A DNA stretch of 64,000 nt, taken from DATAVK01 sp036267755. GTDB taxonomy: Bacteria > Actinomycetota > Actinomycetes > JAFAQI01. Positions 8,136 to 16,556 of the stretch are shown piece after piece; position 1 is the stretch's first letter; each line of letters opens with the position of its first letter. The position numbers were made by a program, and so were the translations under genes. The stretch lies in the NCBI GenBank assembly GCA_036267755.1, contig DATAVK010000062.1:1-64000 (forward strand). Direction: 5' to 3'. Below the pieces are notes generated by a model, which did no database searches, was not told the DNA's origin, and saw nothing but the letters and a program-made list of their open reading frames with translations.

Positions 8136-9050
8136 ATGTTGCCACGTTGGGAGGGATCGAGCGTCGTCGTCGCACCGCCGGAGCCGAAGCCAGGAGCCTG
8201 GGCGGGGGGTCCGAGCGTCGTCGTCGTGGACGGTGTGGTGTACCTCGCGTACCGGCTTCGGAAGCCGATCGGTGAGGGTCGGGGCTTCGCGAACATGATC
8301 GCCCGCTCGGACGACGGCGTGATGTTCACTCCCGTGGTCGAGATCCATAAAGACCGCCTCGGCGGCGCATCGCTCGAGCGGCCCTGCCTCGTCGTCACCG
8401 ACGACGGCACCTGGCGGCTTTACCTCAGCGTTGCCACCCGTGAGACCAAGCACTGGCAGGTTGTCCTCCTCGAGGCGTCCTCGCCCGAGGGCCTGGCCGC
8501 GGCGACGCCCCTGACCGTCCTGCCCGGCGACGAGAACACGGCGGTGAAGGACCCGGTCGTGCTCCATGACGGCGGCCAGTGGCACCTGTGGGCATCGGTG
8601 CACCCGCTGGACGACCCCAACGCCACGGACCGGATGACGGTCGACTACGCCACCAGCGAGAACGGTCACGAGTGGACCTGGCGCGGCACGGTGCTCCGTG
8701 GGCGCGAGCACGCCTGGGACTCCCGCGGCGTCCGCCCGGCTGCCGTAACCGTCGACGGCGAGACCCTGATCATGGCGTACGACGGCCGCGATTCGGCGGA
8801 GGCCAACTGGGAGGAGCGCAGCGGCCTGGCCCGTGGCACTCGGGGCCCTGACGGCCGGTTCGGTGAGCTGACGGCCGACGAGATCCCACCGGTCGGCTCG
8901 CCGTGGTCGCTGGGCGGCCTGCGCTACATCAGCGTGCTCGACCTGCCCGACGGATCACGGCGGCTCTACTACGAGTCGACCCGGCCCGACGGCTCGCATG
9001 AGCTGCGTACGGAGCTGGCAGCTCACAACGGCCACTGTGCCGTGACGTAG
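8136..9050 (+). CDS. beta-propeller glycosidase-like protein
   Basis: Protein of 304 aa with the repeating pattern of a five-bladed beta-propeller as in GH43/GH32/GH130-like glycosidases: successive blades with GPSVVVVDGVVYLAYR, SLERPCLVVTDDGTWRLYLS, VKDPVVLHDGGQWHLWAS and a strand containing RGVRPAAV. Acidic residues at blade ends (for example KDPVV) are in positions used for catalysis or sugar binding in such enzymes, but substrate and even catalytic competence cannot be claimed. No signal peptide is seen, so it is probably cytoplasmic. The ATG at 8136 was chosen over upstream in-frame starts because of the leaderless promoter at 8123. Confidence 0.7.
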   Translation: MLPRWEGSSVVVAPPEPKPGAWAGGPSVVVVDGVVYLAYRLRKPIGEGRGFANMIARSDDGVMFTPVVEIHKDRLGGASLERPCLVVTDDGTWRLYLSVATRETKHWQVVLLEASSPEGLAAATPLTVLPGDENTAVKDPVVLHDGGQWHLWASVHPLDDPNATDRMTVDYATSENGHEWTWRGTVLRGREHAWDSRGVRPAAVTVDGETLIMAYDGRDSAEANWEERSGLARGTRGPDGRFGELTADEIPPVGSPWSLGGLRYISVLDLPDGSRRLYYESTRPDGSHELRTELAAHNGHCAVT

Positions 9051-9060
9051 GGTTCCAAGG

Positions 9061-9228
9061 ATGGACAAACCCGACATCGACCTGAGCGAGCTGCTCGAGA
9101 CCGACGTCAGCACGGAGCCCGATCCCGCCCTGACCACCGGCGCCCACCGGCTGATGCGGGCTATCGACCGGCTCGACGACAGCCATCAGGAGCGGGTCGA
9201 GGAGCTCCAGCGCCGCCAGGCCTCCTGA
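9061..9228 (+). CDS. small hypothetical protein, 55 aa
   Basis: Short open frame starting ATG (MDKPDIDLSELLETD) and ending RRQAS just before the convergent DinB-fold gene. It begins 10 bp after the upstream glycosidase-like gene and is likely co-transcribed with it. The product is acidic at the N-terminus and predicted to be an amphipathic helix (LMRAIDRLDDSHQERVEELQRR). Codon third positions are GC-rich like real genes here. Family not recognised; it may be a small regulatory or scaffold peptide, or nothing. Confidence 0.55.
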   Translation: MDKPDIDLSELLETDVSTEPDPALTTGAHRLMRAIDRLDDSHQERVEELQRRQAS

Positions 9229-9236
9229 CCCACTGA

Positions 9237-9860
9237 TCAGACGCTGAGCCGGAGCCGCTCGAGCCGCAAGATGGACTCGGGATCGCCGCTGAGGTCCACC
9301 GCGGCGGCAGCCTTCCGGCCGAAGACCCACAGCGCGACGTCGCCGACCGGCCCACGAAGCTCGACTCTGGGACCGTGGCCGTAGCTGGCGCGCTCGCCAT
9401 GCTCGGTCACGACCTCCACCTCGACGTCCCGCAGCCGCAGCAGCGACATCCGCAGCAGCACCCGCAGCCGCGCGAACAGCGCCCGCTCCATCTCGGGTGG
9501 CAGCGACCGGGGCTGATCGCCATGCGCCCGCCGCACGTCCTCGACATGGATGAAGAACTCCACGAGGTTCATCTGCTCGTCGAGCGGTCGGAGCAGTCGC
9601 GGCGGGCCCGCGGCCAGGATGTCGACCACGTTGTCGAACCCGTTGACCCGCAGCACGCTCGCCATCACCCGCGCGGTGTACGACGCGGCCGGTCCCGGTA
9701 GCACCGCTCCGGGTGCGGCGTCCGGCCGACGCTCCCGGACGTAGAGGTGCGCGGCGAGGTCGGCCGTGGTCCAGCCCTCACACAGCACGTCGGCGTCCGG
9801 CCCGAGGGTTCGGAACAGCTCGACGAGGACAGCCCGCTCCCGTTGCGCCCAGGCACTCAC
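9237..9860 (-). CDS. DinB-fold metal-binding protein, TIGR03085 family
   Basis: Protein of 207 aa beginning VSAWAQRERAVLVELF, matching the actinobacterial TIGR03085 family in the DinB/mycothiol maleylpyruvate isomerase superfamily. The metal-ligand histidines expected for this fold are visible in DLAAHLYVRERRPDAAPG and FFIHVEDVRRAHG. Such proteins are often mycothiol-dependent transferases or hydrolases, but the reaction of this family is unknown. The GTG at 9860 is chosen because a TATTGT -10 element ends exactly 7 nt upstream on the minus strand; the longer open frame further upstream is antisense shadow of the next gene. Divergently transcribed from the reductase/HAD fusion. Confidence 0.85.
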   Translation of the reverse strand: MSAWAQRERAVLVELFRTLGPDADVLCEGWTTADLAAHLYVRERRPDAAPGAVLPGPAASYTARVMASVLRVNGFDNVVDILAAGPPRLLRPLDEQMNLVEFFIHVEDVRRAHGDQPRSLPPEMERALFARLRVLLRMSLLRLRDVEVEVVTEHGERASYGHGPRVELRGPVGDVALWVFGRKAAAAVDLSGDPESILRLERLRLSV

Positions 9861-9867
9861 GATCAGG

Positions 9868-9873
9868 ACAATA
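9868..9873 (-). promoter_or_regulatory. -10 element TATTGT of a leaderless promoter
   Basis: On the minus strand the hexamer reads TATTGT and is separated by exactly 7 nt from the GTG start at 9860. It lies in the 21-bp space between two divergent genes, so the opposing promoter must overlap it. Confidence 0.55.
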
Positions 9874-9881
9874 GAGCGGTC

Positions 9882-12158
9882 ATGGTTGACTGCGCAGTCG
9901 TGACCTCCCGGCTTGCCGAGGCCCTTGCCGGCCGGCGAATCCTGCTGACCGGAGCCACCGGCTTCGTCGGCGAGGCGATTCTCGAGCGTCTGCTGCACGA
10001 TCTGCCGGATGCCAGTGTCGTCGTTCTGGTGCGCAGCCGGCCTGGTCAGAGCGGCGAGGACCGGGTCGAGCAGCAGCTGCAGAGTCCGGCTTACGGCCGA
10101 CTTCGCGAGCAGCTTGGCGAGGACGGAATCAACGCGCTCATCGGGTCGCGCATCACGGTGCTCGAGGGCGATCTCACCCACATCCCGCCGCTCCCCGCTG
10201 ACCTCGACATCGTCATTCATTGCGCCGGCGAGGTGTCGTTCGATCCGGCGATCGACGAGGGGTTCGCCACCAACGTCCACGGCACGCTCAACCTGCTGGC
10301 CGCGGTCGAAGCGAGTGGCAGCCGGCCGCACTACCTGCATGTCTCGACGGCGTACGTCGCAGGCCGACAGCAGGGCCACGTCCGCGAGGGCCGGCTCGAG
10401 CACGAGATCGACTGGCGCGCCGAGGCAGCGGTCGCGGCGACGATGCGGGAGCGGTTCGAGACCGACAGCCGGCTGCCCGACCAGCTGGGCGAGTTCATCG
10501 CGGCGGCAGAACGAGAGCACGGTCACTCCGGCCATACCGCCGTCGGTGCCGACGCCGAGCGCCAGCGCCAGGAGTGGGCATCGAAGGCCATGGTCGACGC
10601 CGGCCGACAACGGGCCCGCACCCTGGGCTGGACCGACTGCTACACGTTCACCAAGGCGATGGCGGAGCGGGCGGTCGAGGAGACCGCGGCCCACCTGCCG
10701 GTGACGATCCTGCGGCCGAGCATCATCGAGAGCGCCCTCGAGCAGCCGTATCCCGGCTGGATCGAGGGCTTCAAGATGGCGGAGCCGATCATCCTGGCCT
10801 TCGGTCGCGGCGACCTGCCGGACTTTCCCGGCCTGCCCGACGGCACGATTGACATCATCCCGGTCGACCTGGTCGTCAACGCGACGCTCGCCGCCGCGGC
10901 CCAGACACCCGAGCCGGGCGACCCGGCGTACTTCACGATCTGCTCCGGTGCCCGCAACCCCCTCACCTTCCACCGGCTCTACCAGCTGGTCCGCGGGTAC
11001 TTCACCGAGCACCCACTGGTCCAGCCCGACCGCGGTGCCGTCCGGGTGCCCGAGTGGCAGTGGCCGGGCTCCGCCCGCGTCGGCCAGCTGCTCGACCTCG
11101 GCGAGAAGGCCCACAAGGTCGTCGACCGGGTCGTGACGTCGCTGCCGCGCTCAGACCGCAGCCGCGGCTGGGCCCGGTCGCTGGACCGCCAGAAACGACG
11201 GATCGACTTCCTGCGCCGCTATTTCGACCTCTACCGCCCGTACGCCGATGCCGAGCTGATCTTCCACGACAGCCGCACCCTGGCCCTGCACGAGTCGCTG
11301 CACCCGGACGACGTCGCGACGTTCGGCTTCGACGCGGCGGTCATCGACTGGCCGGAGTACCTGATCGGGATCCACGTCCCCGGTGTGGTCGAGCCGATGC
11401 GCGCCTTCACCACCTCACGGCCGCCGCGACCGGACCCGAAGCGCGACGTGACGCCGGCGGAGAACGCCGTGGCGGTCTTCGACATGGACGGCACGCTGCT
11501 GCCGAGCAACGTCGTCGAGTCCTACCTCTGGCTCCGGTTACCAGAACTCCCCACCGGGCAACGGGCGCGGGAGGTCGTCGACGTCGCGGGCGCGCTTCCC
11601 CGCTGGCTCGCGACCCAGCGCCGTGACCGTGCGGCGTTCCTGCGAGCCGTCTACCGCCGCTACGAGGGTGCCCGGCTCAGCGAGCTCGAGCAGATCGTGG
11701 ACGCCGACGTGACGACCACCGTGCTCGGGCGGCTCTCCCCCGGCGCGGTCCGTGCGGTCCGGGAACATCGCGCCGTGGGCTACCGGGTCGTGCTGGTGAC
11801 CGGCGCCGTGTCGCCGCTCGTCCGGCCGGTGGCTGCACTGTTCGACGAGATCGTGTCGGCCGAGCTCGAGGTCGACGCCACGGGCCGCTGCACCGGCCAC
11901 CTGGCCCGGCCCCCGCTGGTCGGCGAGGCCCGCGCCGCCTGGCTGCGACACCGAGCCCGGGAGGACGGCTGGGACCTGTCCGTGAGCTACGCGTACGCCG
12001 ATTCCGCCAGTGACCTGCCGCTGCTTCGATCGGTCGGTCACCCGGTAGCGGTCGACCCCGACGTGATCCTGTCCCGCGTCGCCCACAAGGAACGCTGGCC
12101 GGTCGAGGGCTGGCATGCCGGGGCGCCGGTCGGCCGGAGTCTGGTGCGAGCCCGATGA
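9882..12158 (+). CDS. fatty acyl-CoA reductase-like SDR fused to HAD-IB phosphatase
   Basis: Two-domain protein of about 758 aa. Residues about 8-510 form an extended SDR of the male-sterility/fatty acyl-CoA reductase type: nucleotide motif LLTGATGFVGEAIL, CAGEVSFD, YLHVSTAYVAG with the catalytic Tyr, and YTFTKAMAERAV with the catalytic Lys. Residues about 525-740 are a HAD-IB (SerB-like) hydrolase: motif I FDMDGTLLPSN, motif II VLVTGA, motif IV AYADSASDLPLL. Fusions of this kind occur in actinobacteria near lipid genes. A plausible role is reduction of an acyl thioester plus dephosphorylation in lipid synthesis, but no product is known. First gene of a four-gene operon to 15840. Alternative start GTG at 9900. 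Confidence 0.85.
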   Translation: MVDCAVVTSRLAEALAGRRILLTGATGFVGEAILERLLHDLPDASVVVLVRSRPGQSGEDRVEQQLQSPAYGRLREQLGEDGINALIGSRITVLEGDLTHIPPLPADLDIVIHCAGEVSFDPAIDEGFATNVHGTLNLLAAVEASGSRPHYLHVSTAYVAGRQQGHVREGRLEHEIDWRAEAAVAATMRERFETDSRLPDQLGEFIAAAEREHGHSGHTAVGADAERQRQEWASKAMVDAGRQRARTLGWTDCYTFTKAMAERAVEETAAHLPVTILRPSIIESALEQPYPGWIEGFKMAEPIILAFGRGDLPDFPGLPDGTIDIIPVDLVVNATLAAAAQTPEPGDPAYFTICSGARNPLTFHRLYQLVRGYFTEHPLVQPDRGAVRVPEWQWPGSARVGQLLDLGEKAHKVVDRVVTSLPRSDRSRGWARSLDRQKRRIDFLRRYFDLYRPYADAELIFHDSRTLALHESLHPDDVATFGFDAAVIDWPEYLIGIHVPGVVEPMRAFTTSRPPRPDPKRDVTPAENAVAVFDMDGTLLPSNVVESYLWLRLPELPTGQRAREVVDVAGALPRWLATQRRDRAAFLRAVYRRYEGARLSELEQIVDADVTTTVLGRLSPGAVRAVREHRAVGYRVVLVTGAVSPLVRPVAALFDEIVSAELEVDATGRCTGHLARPPLVGEARAAWLRHRAREDGWDLSVSYAYADSASDLPLLRSVGHPVAVDPDVILSRVAHKERWPVEGWHAGAPVGRSLVRAR

Positions 12159-12168
12159 GGAGCCTGCT

Positions 12169-13350
12169 GTGATCTCGGCCCTGGAGGTCTACCGCTCGCT
12201 GCCGCGATACGTCGCCGCGCGTGCGATCGGCCCGCGGCTGCCCGGCTTGCTGGCCGGCCCGCTCGCACCGCTGCGGCTGATGCACCACGACGCGCCACGG
12301 TCCCCCGGCGAGGACTGGGTGCGGGTGCGGCCCCGGCTCTCCGGCATCTGCGGCAGCGACCTCGCGACGCTCTCGGGTCACACGTCGCTGTACTTCACAC
12401 CACTGGTGTCGATGCCGTTCGTCCCTGGACACGAGATCGTCGGCGAGCTCCGTGACGACGCCCCAGGCATGCCGAAGGGCACCCGCGTCGTGCTCGACCC
12501 CGTGCTCGGCTGCGCGGCGCGTGGCCTCGAGCTCTGTGACGCGTGCCGCGAGGGCGCCCGCAACCGCTGCGACCGGGTCACGGTCGGTCACCTGTCCCCC
12601 GGCCTGCAGACCGGCTACTGCCGGGACACCGGCGGGGGGTGGAGCGGCGAGCTGGTGGCACACATCTCCCAGCTGCACGCCGTACCGGACGACCTCAGCG
12701 ACGACCGTGCGGTCCTCGTCGAGCCGCTCGCCTGCGCGGTCCACATCGCGCGCCGCGCCCAGCTCGCCGAAGGTGGGTCGGCGCTGATCGTCGGCGCCGG
12801 TGCCGTCGGGCTGTTCGTCGCGCTGGCGTTGCGCGAGCTGGCCCCCGCCGCCCAGGTCACCGTCGTCGCCAAGCACTTCAAGCAGCAGGAGCTCGCGGCC
12901 CGGCTCGGCGCGACAAGCGTGGTGACGCCGACCGAGGTCGCTGCCGCAGTCCGCAGATCGACGCGGGCGCTACGGCTCGAGCCGGAACGCGGAGCGCCGT
13001 ACCTGCTCGGTGGCGTCGACGTCGCGATCGACGCCGTAGGTTCGCGCAGCTCCATCGATACCGCGCTTCGGCTCACCCGGGCCGGTGGCCGAGTCGTACT
13101 AGGCGGCGTGCCCGGCGACGGCGTCGACCTGACACCTGCGTGGTTCCGCGAGCTCGACATCGCCGGCGCTTACGCCAGCGGAGGCGATGCCTTCGACGTG
13201 GCGATCCGGCTCGCGGCCAGCGCACCGATCGACGACCTGCTGGGCGTGGCATATCCCCTCGACCGGTGGCGGGAAGCGCTGGACCACGCGCACGACGCCG
13301 GCCGGCTGGGGACCTTGAAAGTGGCATTCGACCTGAGGAACGCAGCATGA
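12169..13350 (+). CDS. zinc-dependent alcohol dehydrogenase
   Basis: Medium-chain dehydrogenase of 393 aa that would interconvert an alcohol and an aldehyde or ketone with NAD(P). The catalytic zinc region is seen in SGICGSDL and VPGHEIVGEL; the structural zinc cysteines in GCAARGLELCDACREGARNRC; the Rossmann motif in ALIVGAGAVGLFVALAL. The GTG at 12169 has GAGGAG 8 nt upstream. It sits 10 bp after the reductase/HAD fusion and overlaps the next gene by ATGA, so all three are one transcript; it could process the fatty aldehyde/alcohol or a polyol intermediate in that pathway. Confidence 0.9.
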   Translation: MISALEVYRSLPRYVAARAIGPRLPGLLAGPLAPLRLMHHDAPRSPGEDWVRVRPRLSGICGSDLATLSGHTSLYFTPLVSMPFVPGHEIVGELRDDAPGMPKGTRVVLDPVLGCAARGLELCDACREGARNRCDRVTVGHLSPGLQTGYCRDTGGGWSGELVAHISQLHAVPDDLSDDRAVLVEPLACAVHIARRAQLAEGGSALIVGAGAVGLFVALALRELAPAAQVTVVAKHFKQQELAARLGATSVVTPTEVAAAVRRSTRALRLEPERGAPYLLGGVDVAIDAVGSRSSIDTALRLTRAGGRVVLGGVPGDGVDLTPAWFRELDIAGAYASGGDAFDVAIRLAASAPIDDLLGVAYPLDRWREALDHAHDAGRLGTLKVAFDLRNAA

Positions 13351-14924
13351 GCAGACCGGGCTTTGTCCTCGACGTCGATCAGCGGACACCTCCGCTGCTC
13401 GTGCACTCAGGCGAGTCGTTCCGGCTCCAGGAGTTCCCGCTCGGCACCCGCGTCGTCTATCCCGCCGAGTCGCTGCCCGCCGTCCCCGACCTCGACGAGG
13501 CGATCGAGGACGCGCTGCTGCACCCCGTCGACAGTGAGCCGCTACCGGCACTGCTCCATGCCGGGATGAAGCTCACCATCGCCTTCGACGACCTGTCGCT
13601 GCCACTGCCTCAGATGCGCAAGCCCGACATCCGGCAGAAGGTCATCGAGCACGTTCTGCAGTACGCCGCCGACGCCGGTGTCGACGACGTCGAGCTGATC
13701 GTGGCGACGGCGCTGCACCGCCGGATGACCGGCGAGGAGATCAAGGCCGTCGTCGGCGAGCGGGTGTTCCGATCGTTCTGGCCCGACCAGCTCTACAACT
13801 TCGACGCCGAGGACCCAGACGCGCTGGCGCACCTGGGTACGACGGACAGCGGCGAGGACGTCGAGATCTCGAAGCGGGCGGCCGAATCCGATCTGCTCGT
13901 CTACGTCAACGTCAACCTGGTGGCGATGGACGGCGGCTGGAAATCCACTGCTGTCGGACTCGCGTCGTACAAGTCGTTGAAGCACCACCACAACGCGCAC
14001 ACCATGGTGAACTCGCGGTCGTTCATGGATCCGAAGCACTCGCAGCTGCACTCCTCCGCCTGGCGGATGGGGCGCATCATCAACGAACACGTCAAGGTCT
14101 TCCAGATCGAGACGACGTTGAACAACAACGCTTTTCCGTCGCGCTACGGCTTCCTGCAGAAGCGCGAGTGGGAGTGGTCGCTGCGCGACCAGGCGATGTT
14201 CCTCGGCGCGAAGCAGGGCATCGACGTCATGCCGGCCAAGCTGCGCCGCAACACCTTCCAGAAGATGGAGGCGCCGTACGGCATCACCGGCGTCACGGCG
14301 GGTGCGGTCGAGCCGGTCCACGAACGGACCCTCGAGAAGGTGCACCAGCAGCAGCTCGTCGAGGTCGACGGCCAGTCCGACGTGATGGTGCTCGGCCTGC
14401 CGTACCTGTGCCCCTACAACGTCAACAGCATCATGAACCCGATCCTCGCCGCCTGCCTCGGGCTCGGTTACTTCTTCAACATGTACGTCGGAAAACCGTT
14501 GGTACGCAAGGGCGGAGTCCTGATCCTGCATCACCCGGTGCCGTGGGAGTTCTCGACGCTGCACCATCCGTCGTACGTCGACTTCTTCGACGAGGTGCTG
14601 GCGGAGAGCACCGACCCGAAGGTGATCGGGCCGAAGTTCGAGGAGCAGTACGCGACCGACCCGTGGTACCGGCACCTGTACCGGACCTCGAACGCCTACC
14701 ACGGCGTGCACCCGTTCTACATGTGGTACTGGTGCGCCCACGCGCTCGACCATCTCGGTCAGGTCATCTGGGTCGGCGGCGATCGGCGCGCGATCGCTCG
14801 GATGGGGATGCGGTCGGCGTCGACGTTCGCCGACGCTTTGGAGCTGGCGCGTGACACGGTCGGCGCCAGCCCGTCGATCACCTACATGCACTCGCCGCCG
14901 CACGTCCTCGCGGACGTCCGATGA
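13347..14924 (+). CDS. divergent LarA-like (DUF2088, nickel-pincer family) protein
   Basis: Protein of 525 aa, about 100 residues longer than LarA lactate racemase. LarA-like features: AFDDLSLPLP in place of the D-x-S-R-P motif, TALHRRMTGEE matching the family GTHRPMT, and MDGGWKST where LarA carries its cofactor-bound lysine in GGRK. The arginine of the SRP motif is leucine here and the histidine expected about ten residues before the lysine is absent. LarA enzymes epimerise alpha-hydroxy acids with a nickel-pincer nucleotide made by LarB/C/E, none of which is encoded in the window. Overlaps the dehydrogenase stop (ATGA) and is followed after 13 bp by an acyltransferase. Reaction unknown. 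Confidence 0.78.
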   Translation: MSRPGFVLDVDQRTPPLLVHSGESFRLQEFPLGTRVVYPAESLPAVPDLDEAIEDALLHPVDSEPLPALLHAGMKLTIAFDDLSLPLPQMRKPDIRQKVIEHVLQYAADAGVDDVELIVATALHRRMTGEEIKAVVGERVFRSFWPDQLYNFDAEDPDALAHLGTTDSGEDVEISKRAAESDLLVYVNVNLVAMDGGWKSTAVGLASYKSLKHHHNAHTMVNSRSFMDPKHSQLHSSAWRMGRIINEHVKVFQIETTLNNNAFPSRYGFLQKREWEWSLRDQAMFLGAKQGIDVMPAKLRRNTFQKMEAPYGITGVTAGAVEPVHERTLEKVHQQQLVEVDGQSDVMVLGLPYLCPYNVNSIMNPILAACLGLGYFFNMYVGKPLVRKGGVLILHHPVPWEFSTLHHPSYVDFFDEVLAESTDPKVIGPKFEEQYATDPWYRHLYRTSNAYHGVHPFYMWYWCAHALDHLGQVIWVGGDRRAIARMGMRSASTFADALELARDTVGASPSITYMHSPPHVLADVR

Positions 14925-14937
14925 CGGACGCCGCGAC

Positions 14938-15840
14938 ATGAGCGTCGCGCGGGATGTCCGGCAGGTCGCGAAGGGTTGGCGCTGGGCCCATCGGCCGTTG
15001 CCACCGCAGTCGGCTGAGCCACACTTCACCTTCCTCGAGAAGAAGGAGTTCTCGACCGACTGGGCCCGATCCCGCCCCGCCCAGGCCGCCCGTGAGGTCA
15101 TCCTCCGCGGTGGCCTCGGCCCGCTGGTACGCCGCGAGACCGCGGTGCAGGTGGCTGGGTTGGACATCTTCGACGACCTCACCGGCCCGGCGGTCTTCGT
15201 CGCCAACCACACCTCGCACATCGACACTGCGCTGCTGCTGACGACCCTGCCGCCCGCCTGGCAGCGACGGGTCACGGTGGGTGCGGCCGCCGACTACTTC
15301 TTCGACGCCTGGTGGCGCGCCGTCGGCTCGGCCCTGGTCTTCGGAACCTTCCCGATCGAGCGGCACGGCGTGGGGCTGTCGGGTACGCCGGAGAAGCTGC
15401 TGGCCGAGGGCTGGTCGGTCGTGATGTTCCCGGAAGGCACCCGCTCGCCCGACGGGTGGACGCGCCGGTTCCGTCCCGGTGCGGCGGCGCTGGCCCGCGC
15501 CAACGGTGTTCCCGTCGTACCAGTGGGCCTCGTTGGATCCTTCGCGGCGATGCCGCGCGGCCGCGGCTGGCCCGCACCCGGCCGGCCACCGGTCCATGTC
15601 CGCTACGGCCGTCCGTTGCTGGCCGGTGCGGACGAGAACACGTTGGCGTTCAACGCGCGCATCGCCGACGCGGTCTCGGCGTTGCTCGACGAGGACCGCA
15701 CCGACTGGTACTCCGCTGCTCGCCGGGCGGCTGCCGGTGACACGCCGCCGAGCTCCGGCCCGCCGACCGCGAACTGGCGGCGGGTTTGGGCGTCTTCCGC
15801 GTCGCCCAAGACCGACAAGGCGCCGCGCGCCTGGCGCTAA
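14938..15840 (+). CDS. 1-acyl-glycerol-phosphate acyltransferase-like (PlsC) protein
   Basis: Acyltransferase of 300 aa of the PlsC/AGPAT family, which move an acyl chain from a thioester to a glycerol-phosphate or related hydroxyl at the membrane. Motif I is NHTSHID (HX4D), motif III is FPEGTRSPDG, and IERHGVGL and VPVVPVGLVG match motifs II and IV. The last 40 residues are Pro/Ser rich and poorly conserved. It closes the operon of reductase/HAD fusion, alcohol dehydrogenase and LarA-like protein, which supports a lipid or glycolipid role for the whole set. Confidence 0.9.
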   Translation: MSVARDVRQVAKGWRWAHRPLPPQSAEPHFTFLEKKEFSTDWARSRPAQAAREVILRGGLGPLVRRETAVQVAGLDIFDDLTGPAVFVANHTSHIDTALLLTTLPPAWQRRVTVGAAADYFFDAWWRAVGSALVFGTFPIERHGVGLSGTPEKLLAEGWSVVMFPEGTRSPDGWTRRFRPGAAALARANGVPVVPVGLVGSFAAMPRGRGWPAPGRPPVHVRYGRPLLAGADENTLAFNARIADAVSALLDEDRTDWYSAARRAAAGDTPPSSGPPTANWRRVWASSASPKTDKAPRAWR

Positions 15841-15855
15841 CGAATCCGGCATCGC

Positions 15856-16512
15856 GTGACTGATCCAATCGTGGTCGACCGACGGGACTCGCCACGCGGC
15901 GAGCTGGTGCTACGACGACGCGGTGCGGGCTTCGAGATCATCAGCAACGGGGTCTTCCTGATGGACACCAGCGACGGCCGCTCAGAACGATTGCTCGTCG
16001 AAGCCGCACTCGACATCGCCGCCGCTGGCCGCCGGATCCTCATCGGCGGTCTTGGTGTCGGCCTGTCGTTACGTGCCGCGCTCGACGACCCGCGGACCGA
16101 GACCGTCGTGGTGGCCGAGATCGAGCCGGCTGTCGTCGACTGGAACCGCAGCTACTTGGCCGGCGTCTCGGACCATGCCCTCGACGACCCGCGGGTGGAG
16201 GTTTTGATCAGCGACATCCTCGATCTGCTGCGTGATGACGCATCGTCGTACGACGCGATCTGCCTCGACGTCGACAACGGTCCGGGCTGGACGGTGACCG
16301 ACGCCAACGCCGCGTTGTACTCCGACACCGGCACCTCGTTGCTCGTGTCCCGACTCCACGTCGGTGGCGCGCTGTCGGTCTGGGGCGCCGCGCCCGACCC
16401 GTCGTACCAAGCGATCCTGAGCCGACACCTCGATGACGTCCGCGTCCTCGGCGTCGAGGTCGCCCGCGGAGACCCGGACGTGGTGTGGGTGGGCCGCCGA
16501 GGGCCGGACTGA
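15856..16512 (+). CDS. spermidine synthase-like SAM-fold protein
   Basis: Class I methyltransferase-fold protein of 218 aa resembling the catalytic core of spermidine synthases: glycine-rich loop LIGGLGVGLSLRAAL, acidic residue at the end of strand 2 (VVAEIEPAVVDWNR), and DAICLDVDNGPGW at strand 4. The N-terminal tetramerisation domain of true SpeE is absent. A second, unrelated-by-context relative is encoded at 54014. Polyamine transfer is not established for this branch, so the activity is left open. GTG start at 15856, 15 bp after the acyltransferase gene. Confidence 0.8.
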   Translation: MTDPIVVDRRDSPRGELVLRRRGAGFEIISNGVFLMDTSDGRSERLLVEAALDIAAAGRRILIGGLGVGLSLRAALDDPRTETVVVAEIEPAVVDWNRSYLAGVSDHALDDPRVEVLISDILDLLRDDASSYDAICLDVDNGPGWTVTDANAALYSDTGTSLLVSRLHVGGALSVWGAAPDPSYQAILSRHLDDVRVLGVEVARGDPDVVWVGRRGPD

Positions 16513-16556
16513 CCCCGGTGTTCGACGTCGGGCACGCGGTCGTGTACGACGGTGCC

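Noticed and set aside
9861..11114. Upstream extension of the DinB-fold gene
   Set aside because: This frame is antisense to the reductase/HAD fusion; the GTG at 9860 has a matching promoter.
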